Of a stretch of 64,000 nucleotides of DNA, positions 43,241 to 55,780 are shown piece by piece (positions within the stretch are counted from its first letter, which is position 1; each line of letters begins with the position of its first letter). Source of the stretch: Polytrichum commune (taxonomy: Eukaryota > Streptophyta > Polytrichopsida > Polytrichales > Polytrichaceae); NCBI GenBank assembly GCA_950295325.1, contig OX485803.1, forward strand, positions 73,051,554 to 73,115,553. Reading direction: 5' to 3'. A model generated the notes under the pieces. That model worked only from the letters and a program-made list of their open reading frames with translations. It was not told where the DNA came from and did no database searches. The translations under genes and the position numbers were made by a program.

Positions 43241-43984
43241 TGATTTTCTTTGGGTGAGGCTATAGATACAATGGTGGTTTATTTTTATAACATACTACTG
43301 TTATACTTGAAACCATAGTAGAAAGGGCCATTGTTTGCAACATTATTTTATTTAGTTATGTCTTTATTTTGGCATGATTTGGACAGTAATGTGTCAAATT
43401 TGTTGTTCAAAATATTGAGGCATATTCTACTGATGAGGATTCGCGTAGAGAATCGTAAGGAAAATGGTCACATAATTCACAATGGATGCAAGAAATGGTA
43501 TTTCTAATTTTTAAATGTAACCAAACATTAATTTTCTCAAACGTTGCATAGTCCTAATTTGCTATCTTCTCCTTCTAGTGTATTTTGCTATCCTCCAATT
43601 ACAACCATGCTCAATTTTTGACAATGGTGACAATTAGAAAGTCCTCCTTCAACTATTGAACTTGGAATCTTGCAAGAAAATGAAGAAGCAATAGCAATAG
43701 TAGAAAAACAACTCATTGGAAAGAAAAGAAGGCGTTGAACAAAAGAAAGAGCAAAGAATATAAATAAAATTGACAAGAAGAATGTGATTGAAGTTGACAA
43801 ATTTGATTAAAAAAATATGACACAACAAGAATCAAGTTGAATTTTTTTGAAGTGTATCATTAAATGGCTATTCAAGGCAAGATAGACAAGAATTTACGAT
43901 TTTTTTTTACGGAAATAACAAAAAATAAGAAAAATAATTCAAAACGTGAGGCAATATAAAAAATGAACGTGATAAACGAGGTTG

Positions 43985-44130
43985 TATATACACTATATGA
44001 TGAGGCCGTATAAAGCCTTGGCCTTAGCCATATGTCCCCCCACCTCCCCCCAAATGGCGTTCGGTTAATATTAAGTTTTTTTCTGCTTGCAAGAGGATTT
44101 GAATCCTCCATTATCTCGGGGGGGACACTT
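43985..44130 (-). mobile_element. Possible SINE relic, minus strand
   Basis: The minus strand reads GGAGGATTCAAATCCTCTTG (B-box-like), then GGGGGGACATATGGCTAAGG and CCAAGGCTTTATACGGCC. This parallels the arrangement at 17975-18135. Ends not defined. Confidence 0.35.
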
Positions 44131-47100
44131 CATTATACTTTGTGTGAACACGTGCGTTAAAGGGGTATTTAATGTAGAGGTATTATGTTTAGATGTTAGA
44201 TTTGAACACACTGTTTAATTATATAATTCCCTAATATGGTATATTATTATGATGTCTTACTATAGTTATAACTCACATAAGATTTTTTTCTCAACCCTAT
44301 GTTCATTAGAAAAAATTAGCTCACCCTATTTTGTGTTTAAGGATTGCCGATGTTCATTACAAAATTCATTTGACATGCAATGAGAACTAGCATGAACAAG
44401 CATCTTCACAAATCAATAACAATGCAAACAATCATCACCACCATGAGAATCAATGAACTATGAACTTAAATTACTAGCATGAACTACAACAATATTTGTG
44501 TTTGAAAACACAAGTCTGTGCACTGCAGTCACAAGCAGACCAACAAATTTAGAACTTTAGGGTTCAAGGTTTAGGGTGAACAGAAGTTGGCTGCAATCTA
44601 CTGCTGAGAAAACAGAGTCTAAGCAACATTGTTGTTTTCCAAAATCAACACTTTAGTCTGTTGCACACAAGTGGAAGGAAGAACTTCATAAACAAACTAC
44701 ACAACCTCAACATCAAGGACAATCAGGCATGTTTAGTTAGCGAGACGGTCAGCGGGAGTGAGCCAAACATGAGGCCAACATTATCTCGTGCTTCATCTCG
44801 TGTCATGAGCGAATACAACCCTGCATCTTCAAGAATAGGTATATGTCATGTCCAAGAACTCTTTTATAAATCAACACATCGATAAATTGGATTTTGACTG
44901 CTCTTTTATATGTTGGTTCACTGTGGTACCATTTTTTGGGACAAAATGCCTAAATTTTAGTCTTGAAATGTAAATGAATGATAAATTTTACTCAAGACTA
45001 GTAAAATTGTGAAGCATTAGGCACTTAGTTGCTTTGAAATGAAAACAGGCAAGTAAGTCAGAATTTTCCTTGTTGCCCATAGTCTAGAAGATATCAGGAG
45101 GCAGGAAATTCACATGTGACAATTAGATGAAGCACTTGGTATCCGGGCTAGAGTCAGTCACCACCTTTCGAGACAGGAAGATAAGAAGGAGGAGGAAGAG
45201 GACAGAAGAGAGAGAGATTTTTGAGTTTTGGACCTTCCTCTCGTGAAGAGAGCGATTTTGTAGTCTCTTCCAATTACTGGGTGTGAAACCCTTAAGTTTC
45301 ATCGTAAATCATATTTTTTGAATATATCAGATTGTAAATTCAGCTATATGCATTGTGTATAAGTTGTTTGTGGAAGTGGGAAGTGCGATCAGTGTTGTCG
45401 ATGTGGAATTTGATTCAGGAGTGTGAAACTCTTGAAGGGAGTGATACATGTTTCATGTTTGTATCGTAAACAGACTGGTCCGGAATTTCTTGGACAATCT
45501 CTTAAGGTTCGGGATTCCAAAGATGAAGTTGATGTGTGGGCCGTGAAAGTCCCTAGTTCGGAGTAAGTTTAGAGAGAATCCATAATGCCTTGCTCCGGTG
45601 TAGGGAGCAGGTATGTGTTGTGTGACTCTAAACTCATGTGAAGAAACCAGTGACAAACAAGGGAGTGAGAAACTCTCAGTTGCATGATAAGCCTTTAAGA
45701 AATTGCACCCCCATAACAGTCCGTGCCATTTTAATTCCTTAAGTGTGTATTACTGATGGAAGTGTGTGATCAGAGTGCAATTGATCGAAACAGATAAAGG
45801 ATCTCAAATCCGATATTAGTATTCCTGACCATATCTCACAAGGGGAATGTGAAATTCCATTGTGATTGAGGACATAATTCAATATTAACGACACCGTAAT
45901 AGAAATGGTAATAATCCTCTCGGGAAGAGAGTGTATTTCCTGCATTCATAAATTACTGTGTAAGAATAGGACTAGCGTGAAGCATTTGTTCTGTGTAATC
46001 AGTGCGTGCTCCCTAAACACCAGCATCCTGAAGTTTTAATTCATTATCTTGGTCGCTGGTAATTTCTCTGGAGGGAAGAGTGGAAATATTGTGGGTGTGA
46101 AACCCGGGTGGCAGAATGTGAATTCTACATAAGTGAGAATATATTCCCCAGTCTCCATAATTCCCTTTGTGAGTTCAACTATGGTTTTCTGACTATGACA
46201 CTCTCAGTGAATTTGATGTGATTTCGGGGCTTGAACTAAGCTGACTTATTCATGTTTTCAGTAACTAACCTCATGGTTTTACTCATCACCATTAGTTGAA
46301 GCAGTCAGGTGAATGAAGAACCTATAGTTCCCTCTGGTGTCTTTGGAGGGAGATTGTCCGATTTCCTTCGAGATTTTCTGTTGTAAGCGAAAAGCTTCCA
46401 TGAATGCGTGAAATCAGTTTATGGCGTAATTAATTCCCTCTACGAATCTTCAAACCAGCCACAACATCAATACTTGCTATACTGATGGAAAGAATATCTG
46501 AATTACCCGTGTGTAGAATCTCACAGTGTGGATATGGGGATGGAAAGAGCGAATCTTTCGATTCCTAAATTCACCCCGAAGTGTCAATATTGAGAATTAA
46601 GTAGAACTCTTCTGGGGTTCATCATAAGCAATGAGAGGAATTCTAAATGCACCAGTCAAAGCCAGCCCAGTACTCCCTCGCAATTGAGCAGGAGACTACG
46701 TTCTTCGAAGAGGATTGAGCCACCATTTTCTTCTGTCGGATTATCACCTTCTAGAAAGTAATTTCCCTGTACCGGTTCCTAGAAGAAGATATAGGTAATC
46801 ACTTTTCCTCAAAACTTCTATTCGTTCAATGAGCAGGAGTCGATTGAACCACAATGGCTGGGAGATTTGATTGTGCTCTGAACTTACCCAAATTGAAAGT
46901 TTGCAAGGAATGAAGAATGCTCTTCTTCCTTGGAAATCTGTGACCCCTGTTACGTGCCAAGCATGGTGTGAATTATCTCTAATCTGTGAATATGATGGAT
47001 GCTTCCGAAGACAGATCTCAGGTAAAGCGGTCGCGAGGAGGATTGTGTTGCACGTCGTGGGGCAACCGCTGTAGAAGCGAACGCGGGAGATCCTGAAGGA

Positions 47101-48024
47101 AGAGCTGTGAAGAGCGGGAGCCGAGCGCCCCTTTATCCCATATTGATGGGGAGAACCACCTAGTGCAGGTATAAAGCCTAACTCACTTGGATGGCTAATG
47201 TTTCCAGACGCTTCTCATGACACAAGACTCGCTACGGGTTACTTGTGACTAGACTCGTTACTTGGAACTAAGATTGTCTACTTGGCACTGGTGACTAGGC
47301 TGTCTACTTGAGACTTTTGTTCCGGACTCTAGACTCTTGGCTCTTGATTCGATACTAGACTTGTGTTACTATCCTAGGCCGGTTTGCACGCTTAAGACTC
47401 GTTCGCTTAGACTCGGTTCCCGTCACTCATTACTAGACTTTTGTTGGCTCTGTCTGTAGGACAGAGACTATGCATCAACTTCTTCGTTTCAAGAGCAAAT
47501 TTCCTAACCACTTTGTGTTCACACTTGGACGTTACTTGTTCTTGTTATTTTTGGTCCACTTTATGTAATGTGGATGTTATCTATAGTTTATATATATAAA
47601 AGTGCTCCCTAAAATGCATTGAAAGAAATCTAGTTAACTATAGTTATTTCAGCAATTCCTGATTATTTATTTTTAAAAATTTGGGTGATAAATGAGTAGC
47701 TTTAAATCTTGACCCGTATTTGAGAAGAAGGTGCACAAAATCCAAGAAAGGTTTGGTATAGTGAATAACCATGAATTGGCATGAGCAAAGTGGACAACTA
47801 CAATTATAGTCTTTCATAATAAAGAACAGAGCCTCACGGTTCTACCGTTTTCTTGTTAAACATGATAATTTATTTATGAGCACTAAGAGTCTTTGCCAAT
47901 GTTCATGAGATATAAAATTGTGGTTGAGTAATTTACCCCTTATAACCAAGTGCAAATGAGGGAGTAAATCTTAAGTTAATTGACTGTCAAAAGCATACCA
48001 TAAATGTTTTAACCTATCAATTAA
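44131..48024. other. Long stretch without a recognised gene
   Basis: 44131-44560 is AT-rich. 44560-47460 has a more balanced base composition with scattered phrases such as GTGTGAAACCC and GAGTGTGAAACTC, and a low-complexity block built on ACTAGACT/GACTC near 47220-47430. It may be the non-coding part of an old retroelement. I found no coding domain, LTR pair or RNA gene. Confidence 0.4.
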
Positions 48025-48435
48025 CCTTATCGTGACAAACTAGAGATACATCTGACACTCATTTGGTCTTCCCTAGGGTTTTCAGAGTTTGAACCCAATC
48101 CTAAAAACCTAACTACATTCACTAAAGGACATCCCAAAGGAGGTGAATTTGGAGTTTTTCAACATTATATGAAACTCCAAAATAACAACGGGGTTGGTAT
48201 ATTTGTATTGAACAAATATATCAGCCATGGAACGTTACAATTTGATTCCAATTCATTATCAGATACTGATTTCAAGATTGGATGTGCCTTGATTAATAAA
48301 GTAGTAATTTGTACAAGACTTGAAAATCAACTTCAAAGTGAAAATCCTGTCACTTGGAAAGATATCAAGTATATAGATTATATTGATTATGGAGATTGCG
48401 TGAGTGAGGATGTAAATGAAAATGAGGAATCGTAA
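48025..48435 (+). CDS. Hypothetical exon-like ORF
   Basis: Open from 48025; a good acceptor (TCTTCCCTAG, ending at 48076) could begin an exon encoding F-S-E-F-E-P-N-P-K-N...G-E-F-G-V-F-Q-H-Y and, from ATG 48169, 88 more codons ending in an acidic tail (E-D-V-N-E-N-E-E-S). The composition is protein-like with even hydrophobic spacing (V-G-I-F-V-L-N-K-Y-I; I-G-C-A-L-I-N-K-V-V-I-C). No family recognised and no partner exon found. It could be a terminal exon or a transposon-gene remnant. Confidence 0.3.
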   Translation, partial: PYRDKLEIHLTLIWSSLGFSEFEPNPKNLTTFTKGHPKGGEFGVFQHYMKLQNNNGVGIFVLNKYISHGTLQFDSNSLSDTDFKIGCALINKVVICTRLENQLQSENPVTWKDIKYIDYIDYGDCVSEDVNENEES

Positions 48436-50040
48436 ATTTCTTACAATTACTTGATTTGAATGTAAAGTAATTGATTTGTAATGTGAATTTTTGAAAAATA
48501 ATATAAAAACCCCCTGTCCTTTAAGGGCTAATTTTCCACTTATAAATGTTAACCTACGAAATACATCCAATATTGTATGATGACATCCATTACATTGAGT
48601 GGAAATTGAAAAGCATTTGAAGATTGTAAATGCTTCATAATCAATCCAAAGGACTATAGATTCTTATTTTGTTTCATAAAAATAAAAGATTGATTTATAT
48701 ACACATATTTTATATATATGATAATTTTGCAAAACTCTCCCTCCATAATTATAATGAATTTATATTTGTTAAGCATTCAAAAAACTCCCTTCATAACTGT
48801 TACAATGTTAACTCACTATAAATTTTAGGAAAATTTTACTCCAACGCCTAACATTTATAGAAGGTGGACTATAATATTATATTTCATTCTATCAAAATCC
48901 CTATGCTATATTATATCTAAAACCTTGATAAATTTCAATACTTAGTATACCCCAATATTATTTATAATATGGATTTTCAATTTAAATAGCCCATAGTTAT
49001 ATCCAATAATTTTCTAAATTTTATTGCTCATGAATAAAACACACCCTATATTTTAACGCACCATGTTTACTAATTTCCCTAAGTGTCCCCCCCGAGTCCA
49101 TTATCCATTTAAAGTCCTCACTCTCTCTCTAATCACTAGTCCATCTCGCATTTCTCATTCTTACCTATTGATATTGCTTTCATATATAACATGCTCTTTT
49201 ATTTTATTTTATACTCATTTTTCTTTATATTCAACAATTCTAAGCCATTCTTGCTCGTTTTTGGATTTTCACTATGTTTCCTTAATGTTTTATACAAGTG
49301 TTAAGTCGTGAAAAAAATTATAGATTCAATTGGTGGCTTCAATGAAGTGTTTCAACCATTTTTTGATATTATGCAAAAAGAAATACAAGTCCATTCTTAA
49401 AATAAATAAATAACTAAAAAGAAAGCTAGTAAAATTTCATAAATTCATAAGAAACAAGAATGTAGGTGGTATAATGAAATAAATGAGTGGCATTCCAACA
49501 TGACAAGTTTGCACAGCCAATCCCTACAAGTATCACAAAATCGGAGGAAAAAGATGTCATTCCATTTACACGTAGTTTATATCAAGAGCCACTACTACAC
49601 CACCTATTGTCACACCATCAATTGTTGTAACACAAGAAAAGGACCAAAAATAAAATTGAAATTGAAATTTTCTTAGAAACATTTTTTTGGTAATTATGGG
49701 TTTTTTTGCATCATTCAATGAATATGCAATCTCTTTTTAAAAAGAATAAACATTTCAATTCTCTCCCTTATTAATTCTAATTACTCTTTTATTGTATATG
49801 TTTCATTGTCACTATATGTTTATGTGATGGTAGGATTTTTTCATAGCTTGTATTATCATAAATTTTCAATCTATAATTCATGCATTACCATAATTTCATC
49901 AAAAATATCATTTTTATCTTCTTATAATCTCTTAGTAAAAAAATATGTTTGTATATCATTTACTTCATTTGCAAATATAAAACATCTTGCATAGGTAGAA
50001 ATTTATTTTTACTTCAGCAAGTCAATTGTATTCCCCTATA
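48436..50040. other. AT-rich spacer
   Basis: Very AT-rich with no supported gene. Around 49320-49620 the sequence loosely recalls the accessory ORF of a Harbinger element (TTCAATTGGTGGCTTCAATG), which would fit the transposase relic that follows, but this is weak. Confidence 0.35.
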
Positions 50041-51110
50041 ATTCATTGCTCTCTCATAATTCTTCTCACTAACTCTTCTAGCTAATCCATCATATGTTTT
50101 AATCCCTTTTTTTTTATTTAGAATGCATAATTTGTACAATACTATGCAAGTTATCACAAATATCGGGCATATTCCTAAAAGGTATTGTAGATAACTTCAT
50201 TATCAATCTTCATCTATCCTTCAAAGTTCCAAATGTCTTTTGTACACACATCCTAGTTGACCACTTTAAAAAATTATAATTTGATTCCTACCCAAATTAT
50301 TCAACCTTTCCATCCTTAAAAGAATAATACATCTAAGGCCTCGTTGGATAAATAATGTCTCCTATAAATTTATACGATTGAAATTTACATTCTATGCATC
50401 CATGTTCAATTCTTGTAACTTAAAAAAAATTCAATTGTAAAGACTCCTTATCCAACCAAACTCATAATCCCATAACATATAGTTTGGCCAATAATTTAAT
50501 GTAAAATTTCTAGATGAAAAAAATTTATGCAGTTACAAGAGTTGAAATAAAAATATGTGACCCATTTATTGCCCCTATGATATAACGTATGTCAATCAAC
50601 TATTCAAACATTGAAGCTAAAATCCTAAACTGCGATTTATTTGGATTTTGCATAATACTAGTTGTGGATGGTTTCTAATAGTTCTATAAAAATACCTTAC
50701 TATTTCTGACAACGTATTCTTGTGAACTCCATACAAATCTCCTATGCTTTGCAGTCCATCACCACTACCCAACTTATACAATGACATTGTTATCATCTCT
50801 TGCATCAACACAATAATCCTAAAACATGTATCATCTTTCTTCAAATAGGGGCCCAACCTCTTACACACAAATATGAATGTAATGTATTTCACTCAAGTCC
50901 GCTTCCTAAATTCTTTCTTTGTCCACAAACCCAACAACAAGTGGTCTACAAAACCATACATTTGTTCTTGACTCTATATGCTACTCACTATGTCCCATAC
51001 TCACATGAACCAAGTTTAAAGTTGCAAACTATCTTATTCTCCTTGCAAAATCATTGCTTGAATTCACAACATGCTTCATAAACATGTACAAAAACATGTA
51101 TAATCATGAG
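50040..51110 (-). pseudogene. Harbinger transposase relic
   Basis: On the minus strand, 50892-50617 reads C-K-R-L-G-P-Y-L-K-K-D-D-T ... L-G-S-G-D-G-L-Q-S-I-G-D-L-Y-G-V-H-K-N-T-L-S-E-I-V-R-Y-F. It parallels the N-terminal region of the intact-frame transposase at 20105-18702 (C-E-R-L-G-L-Y-L-Q; G-V-A-E-S-T-I-S-E-I-V-R-N-F). Weaker matches extend both ways with many stops. It belongs to a different, older family whose right end is probably the one at 51455. Confidence 0.6.
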
Positions 51111-51167
51111 AGCAAAACAAGTCTCCTTTTCTCTTTCATTGCAGCCATGCTTGCTGTAATTCAAAGT

Positions 51168-51455
51168 GAAATCAAGCAAAAACAACAAGATAGGAGAAGT
51201 GAAGCCACGAGAAGATAAGAAAATGGTCAAAATTAAATTTATTTCAGAACTTCCATTTTTGGACATATATTTAAAAAAATCGAAACATTCATTTTTTGAT
51301 GCATGGTCATTCCTCTTGGTTCACACTCGGTTTACACCTAATGAAGGTCCCAAAGGCTTTGTAAATTGATTTTTTTTCTAAGACATCGGATCATGAAAGT
51401 TGGATCGTGAAGTTGGACCATAGAAAAGACCATCTTCCATGGTGTGAAGTGGCCC
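51168..51455. mobile_element. Right end of an old Harbinger-type element
   Basis: Matches 4150-4437 of the MITE at 3882 (GTGAAG...GACAAGA, TTCATTTTTT-GCATGGTCATTCC, GGTTTACACC, CATCTTCCATGG). It closes GTGTGAAGTGGCCC followed by TAA at 51456. Probably the terminus of the element that held the transposase relic upstream. Confidence 0.5.
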
Positions 51456-51458
51456 TAA

Positions 51459-51965
51459 GGGCCACTTCACACACGAGCCAAGAGCCGTGACCACGAAATT
51501 GTGACAGCCCAAAAGAACGTGTCCAAAGGCCGTCCCAACACACCTCCAAAGGTCATGCAGTGTGGTCACAATCCCTCAAGTGTAGTACGAAGTCATATGT
51601 GACCGGGCTCTCAACCCAATGCTAATTCAACGAATTCCTACTCACGTAGATCCTCAACCATGATAAAATAGAACAAACCAACTATCGTGAGGTCTCAGAG
51701 TGCCGCGGTCTCCCGGTTTTGTGTTATGCCTACCTCCAAAGGGTGGTTCATGAATATAGTCCCAGTGACCATGAAACATGATCCATTCGATGCCATGTAG
51801 GCATCCACGTAGACGTTACATCCATCTCGCATTCACATACTCCATTGGTTCCTCGAGCGTACCAAGTGTGAAGCATCGAACTTGGACCGGCTCCGCCTTT
51901 TCCACCGATGAGAGTGCTTGAAGCGTAATGGTCACGGGCACTCACTCTCACTCGCGAAGTGGCCC
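51459..51965. mobile_element. Harbinger-type MITE (507 bp)
   Basis: Left end GGGCCACTTCACACACGAGC; right end closes CTCGCGAAGTGGCCC. TAA at 51456-51458 and 51966-51968. The left end is nearly identical to those of the 17017 element and of the MITE at 28783, and traces of the internal hairpin remain (about 51705-51770). Confidence 0.75.
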
Positions 51966-51968
51966 TAA

Positions 51969-52521
51969 GGTCCACTTTATATTAGGGCCCATTTGGAGTT
52001 GAGCCCACTTGGACTTGAAGTGGGCCTTAACTTTAGCCCTACTATACAAAGTGGGCCGTTGAGTGGGCCTTGCAATTTAAAGTCCAAAGACCCACTTGTA
52101 GGGCCCAAATTGGAAATTTTACTTTAAAGTGGGCCTTCCAAATGGGCCTAGGGACTTTATATTGTAAGGCCCAATCCACGGTCCACTTGGGCTTAAATGA
52201 ATTATGCCCTTGCTTGAACTAAAGTCATAAAGTCATAAAGTCATAAATGATTATATGACGGAAGTTGGGTGAAGTGGGCTGTAGGTGCGAAGTGGGTCTC
52301 CATAAACCCTCGACCCATTTTTTTGCCTTCGGCCCAGTTTTTTCCCTCCAAAACGTCGCCATGTCACCCGCCACGCAAGCTTGAGGAGAAGTGGGCCGAC
52401 TCTCAATATAAAGCCCTTGGGCCCATATTAGGGCCCATTTGGACAATCTAAGCACTCTGATTGGTTGATGCCTAGGGTTTGGAAATGGGCCCTAGAAATG
52501 GCCCCTAATATAAAGTGCCCC
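51969..52521. mobile_element. Second Harbinger-type MITE (553 bp), GTCCACTTTATATTAG ends
   Basis: Left end GGTCCACTTTATATTAGGGC mirrors the reverse complement of the right end GGGGCACTTTATATTAGGGG. TAA at 51966-51968 (shared with the previous MITE) and at 52522-52524. The interior is rich in AAGTGGGCC / GGCCCACTT palindromes. Non-coding. Confidence 0.7.
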
Positions 52522-52524
52522 TAA

Positions 52525-52965
52525 TAAGTGTAATTTTACAAGTTGCCTTGCTCCGAAGTGTAGTTAGTGTTAACTTAACACATATCGAGGGGGCATATAT
52601 ACAAGGCATTTTGGTTGGACCTAGTCCCGGCACATGATACAGGTGTGGCCAGTGCCTCTTTGAAACACACTCCCGAATTAGCAAGCAGCTTCACAAGGTA
52701 CCACAACGTGACGCTATATATACTCCTCGCCCATTGGGCTTCAATAATGGGAAGCTCCAGATCCCAGCTCCTTATGAATTATTTCCAGTGCAACTTGCGA
52801 CTTTCCCTGCAGTCAGGCTCGAGGCTTAAGCAGTCGAGGGTGCAACTGCAGGAATAGCATTGCCGCTTGTACAGGCCTATATACTGTACTTAACTTACGT
52901 ATCCCTTTTCACTATTATGAACCATGAACATTAAAAAACAAAGCTTCACTAAATATGGTTACTCA
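52525..52965. other. Spacer
   Basis: Somewhat GC-richer, with a frame at 52615-52857 lacking ATG context or any domain; not called. Confidence 0.35.
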
Positions 52966-52969
52966 TTGT

Positions 52970-53160
52970 CACCGATTCGATTTGTCGTGGCTCGGGGCTG
53001 ATCGTAAAACCGCATGTGTAGTGTCACTTAGACTCATCGTAAACTGACCTTTATTTGTCATTCCTTGTAAAAGAAAACAAGTTTGGGCGTTATAGATTTA
53101 CAATGTTTGCAAATGTTGTCGCTTACTAATTGATTTTTTCATCCAGATTTGGATATTCCT
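52970..53160 (-). repeat. ATTTAGTG-family fragment, inverted
   Basis: Minus-strand match to the right part of the 5151-5515 element: TTGTCATTCCTTGTAA, TTACAATGTTTGCAA, AGTGTCACTTA. Confidence 0.5.
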
Positions 53161-53542
53161 TCACAAGCTTGCTCATGAAATAACGTTCTTCTTCACGTTC
53201 ATTCGTACATGGTATGAAGAGTCCTCCCCCTGCAGTCACCAGTCTTACCAAGAGCTAGGACTGGCTAAGAATGACATGATTGTTATCTAAAGAAGACTAA
53301 ATTTAGGCTCCAACCGTTAGTTGGGGATTGGTTGTGTTCAATTAACTTAAAAACTGCAACGGTACCTCATCAGGCTTACTTAGAACTAGCATTATCTAAG
53401 GATAACATACTAGTCGATGCCTTTCTAGCTTTCTTCCTCACCGTCCATGAGAGGACGAGTTACACTTAACTTGACGATAGTGGTTAGTTAGTTAGGTAGC
53501 TAGCAGCATGACCGCACAAATAAAAGTTGATAGCAGTACATT

Positions 53543-53915
53543 AAATATGATATTTAGTATCATATGGTATTTTATGTCACAATGTTGACTTTTCGGATGA
53601 CACTTTTTAGGGTAAGTTTACGAATACTGTCACGTGATGATGGATGGGTTCATCCATTGGCCCAAACCCTATCTTCTCTTGTCAGCAACTTGTGATGAAA
53701 TGTTGGCATGGGTGATTGAAATTTGGATGAGAAATCATTTGGTAAGTGATAGTAATTGTGACACTGTAGATCTATAATCCCCCAAAAAATTACAAGGAGT
53801 GACAAGTAATGTTAGGTTTACATTTAGTGTTGGTGTCATTATACCATGGGTTACAATTAGTATTGAGCAAGACAAATAGAATTGGTGACATTAAATATCA
53901 TATTTAGTGTGGTTA
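53543..53915 (+). repeat. ATTTAGTG-family element, full copy
   Basis: Same order of blocks as 5151-5515: ATCATATGGTATTTTATGTC, TTTTCGGATGACAC, TTCTCTTGTCAGCAACTTGT, TTACAAGGAGTGACA, ending GACATTAAATATCATATTTA. Inverted tips (AAATATGATATTTAGT and its mirror) suggest a DNA-transposon-like element. Non-coding. Confidence 0.6.
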
Positions 53916-54384
53916 ACCTTGAAAGGATGTGAGGTCTCAATATATGGCCATATACACAATTTATATGGGTTTCATCAAGTTCAAAAATCACATTTTACAT
54001 ATTTATGTGTTTGAAACCTTATTACATACATTGTCTTTTGTCAAAGAGAAAACAATTTTATACTCATATTAGACACTGGTAATCAAAGTACAACATATGT
54101 GTTTTCTCTAAGGTCACCTAGGTTGTGTATTTGAGCTTAAATCTTGCATAACATCAAAATCTTTAATTTATTCAAATAGTGTAATGTAGAATAAGTTGGT
54201 CCTAGATAGGGTCACTCTTGACATGATTAACTTAAAGTGAAAGTATGTAGCTCGAATACACTCTTTCTTGCTTGGAGAGGCACAATCTAGACCTTTTAGA
54301 CGATTAGGGGTTAGACTAACACCTCTGCAGATATAGCACTCCTTAGCATTGGTCGAAGATAACCAAAGGTGTGGCCATGTAAAT

Positions 54385-54800
54385 ACTATGCTAAATATTA
54401 TATATAGTGTCACCATTTCTATTTGTCTTGCTCAATACTATTAATAAATTACTTGTATAGTGTCACTAACACTAAATAAAAACCTATAATTATTTGTCAT
54501 TCCTTGAAAAAATAATTTGGGCATTGTAGATTTATAATGTTGCAATTACTATCACTTACTAAGTGAGTGTTTATGCAAATTTCAATAATACATGACAATA
54601 ATTCATTACATAAATGTTAATCGGATGAATAATGTACCAAACTATATATGGATGAACTACAAGTATGAAAGTTTAGATGAAAAATACTTGTATACTTATT
54701 CATAAGAAATGTCATTAGAAAGTTACCACAATGACATGCAACACCACCATATGATGCTAAATACTCATAATTACTTTGAACTTGCACACAAAATTTTGCT
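54385..54800 (-). repeat. ATTTAGTG-family element, inverted copy
   Basis: Starts GCTAAATATTATATATAGTG and includes TTGTCATTCCTTGAAA and TTATAATGTTGCAATTACTA. It ends GATGCTAAATACTCATAATT. Diverged from the other copies. Confidence 0.5.
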
Positions 54801-55520
54801 GGATCAAATATTATGAAGTTGGCATACAACATTTATGCTAATTGTTTTGGAGTTTAGACAGTTGCTAACTTAAATCATGCCACACTAGAGCCAACCGTTA
54901 CTCCTTCACGGCAAAGGAGTCCCTCTTGATATGGAAAGTTCATCTCTTTCTAAAACGTATTACTACTAATAAGATTTTTTTGTCCTACTCACATTACCCT
55001 CTGTAGATGTAATGTACTTCAATTTCGCCCATTCACTTCATTGCATACAAAATGGAAACTCTCCCACTTGCTATGGGCCACTCGCTAGTCCTAGTGTGGG
55101 CACTTGCCAAATCTTCAGACACCCTGTAAATCAATGAATGGGGAAGAACCCACAACTAGGTACAGGTGAACCAGTTGAGTTTTAGAAATAACCAGCTGAA
55201 GTTCAAGTGCTCAGGAGAATTACCGATCATCGTGAAGGAATCTATGGAAATATACCTCAAACTAGAAAAGAAAAAAACTGAAAGATCACAAGATGTAAAT
55301 GGTTGGGCTTAGAAACACTGGGAATTCGACCAATAACGCCCAACAATCTCCCTGGCCGAGTTGCAGTAAATGTTTCAGAGTGTGGAGAATCTAGAGATGA
55401 GCAACACGCACTGATTCAGATACGATCTGAGACTTTTTCCTAGAAATGAGACCTTGCAACTGACCTACATAGTTTAAGACTGCTTATTAATAACCTCACG
55501 TGAAGAGCCACTCGTTTATC
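54801..55520. other. Spacer
   Basis: No coding content or element ends recognised. Confidence 0.4.
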
Positions 55521-55760
55521 ATGACGATGACGACGACGTCGACGACGCCTCTGCTCGATGAAGGGGCTCACCAGGTGCGGCTGCGGCCTCTGCTGGGGAC
55601 ATATGTGTATGTGAACATACCAGTTGTTGCAGATCCTTTGGTCGGTGTCGATCCTTGTGGTTCCAACTGCTGGTCGGTGGACGAGCTTGGTGCCGGAGGA
55701 CGCATCAGGATTCAGGATTGCGGCTCACCAGTGATGACCGACCGCTGGATGCCGCAGTAG
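55521..55760 (+). CDS. Hypothetical small protein
   Basis: 79 codons from ATG 55521: a Thr-rich start (M-T-M-T-T-T-S-T-T-P), then R-L-R-P-L-L-G-T-Y-V-Y-V-N-I-P-V-V-A and three Cys in the C-terminal half. It lies in a GC-rich, CpG-containing island quite unlike its AT-rich surroundings and ends just before a (GCA)n run. No family recognised. It could be a real small gene, an exon, or a chance frame in a GC-rich island; both strands have alternative frames. Confidence 0.25.
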   Translation: MTMTTTSTTPLLDEGAHQVRLRPLLGTYVYVNIPVVADPLVGVDPCGSNCWSVDELGAGGRIRIQDCGSPVMTDRWMPQ

Positions 55761-55780
55761 TAGCAGCAGCAGCAGCAGCT
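55760..55780. repeat. (AGC)n microsatellite
   Basis: Six to seven consecutive AGC units. Confidence 0.85.

Noticed and set aside
45200-47460. LTR retrotransposon remnant
   Set aside because: Composition suggests an old element, but no LTR pair, primer site or coding domain could be found.
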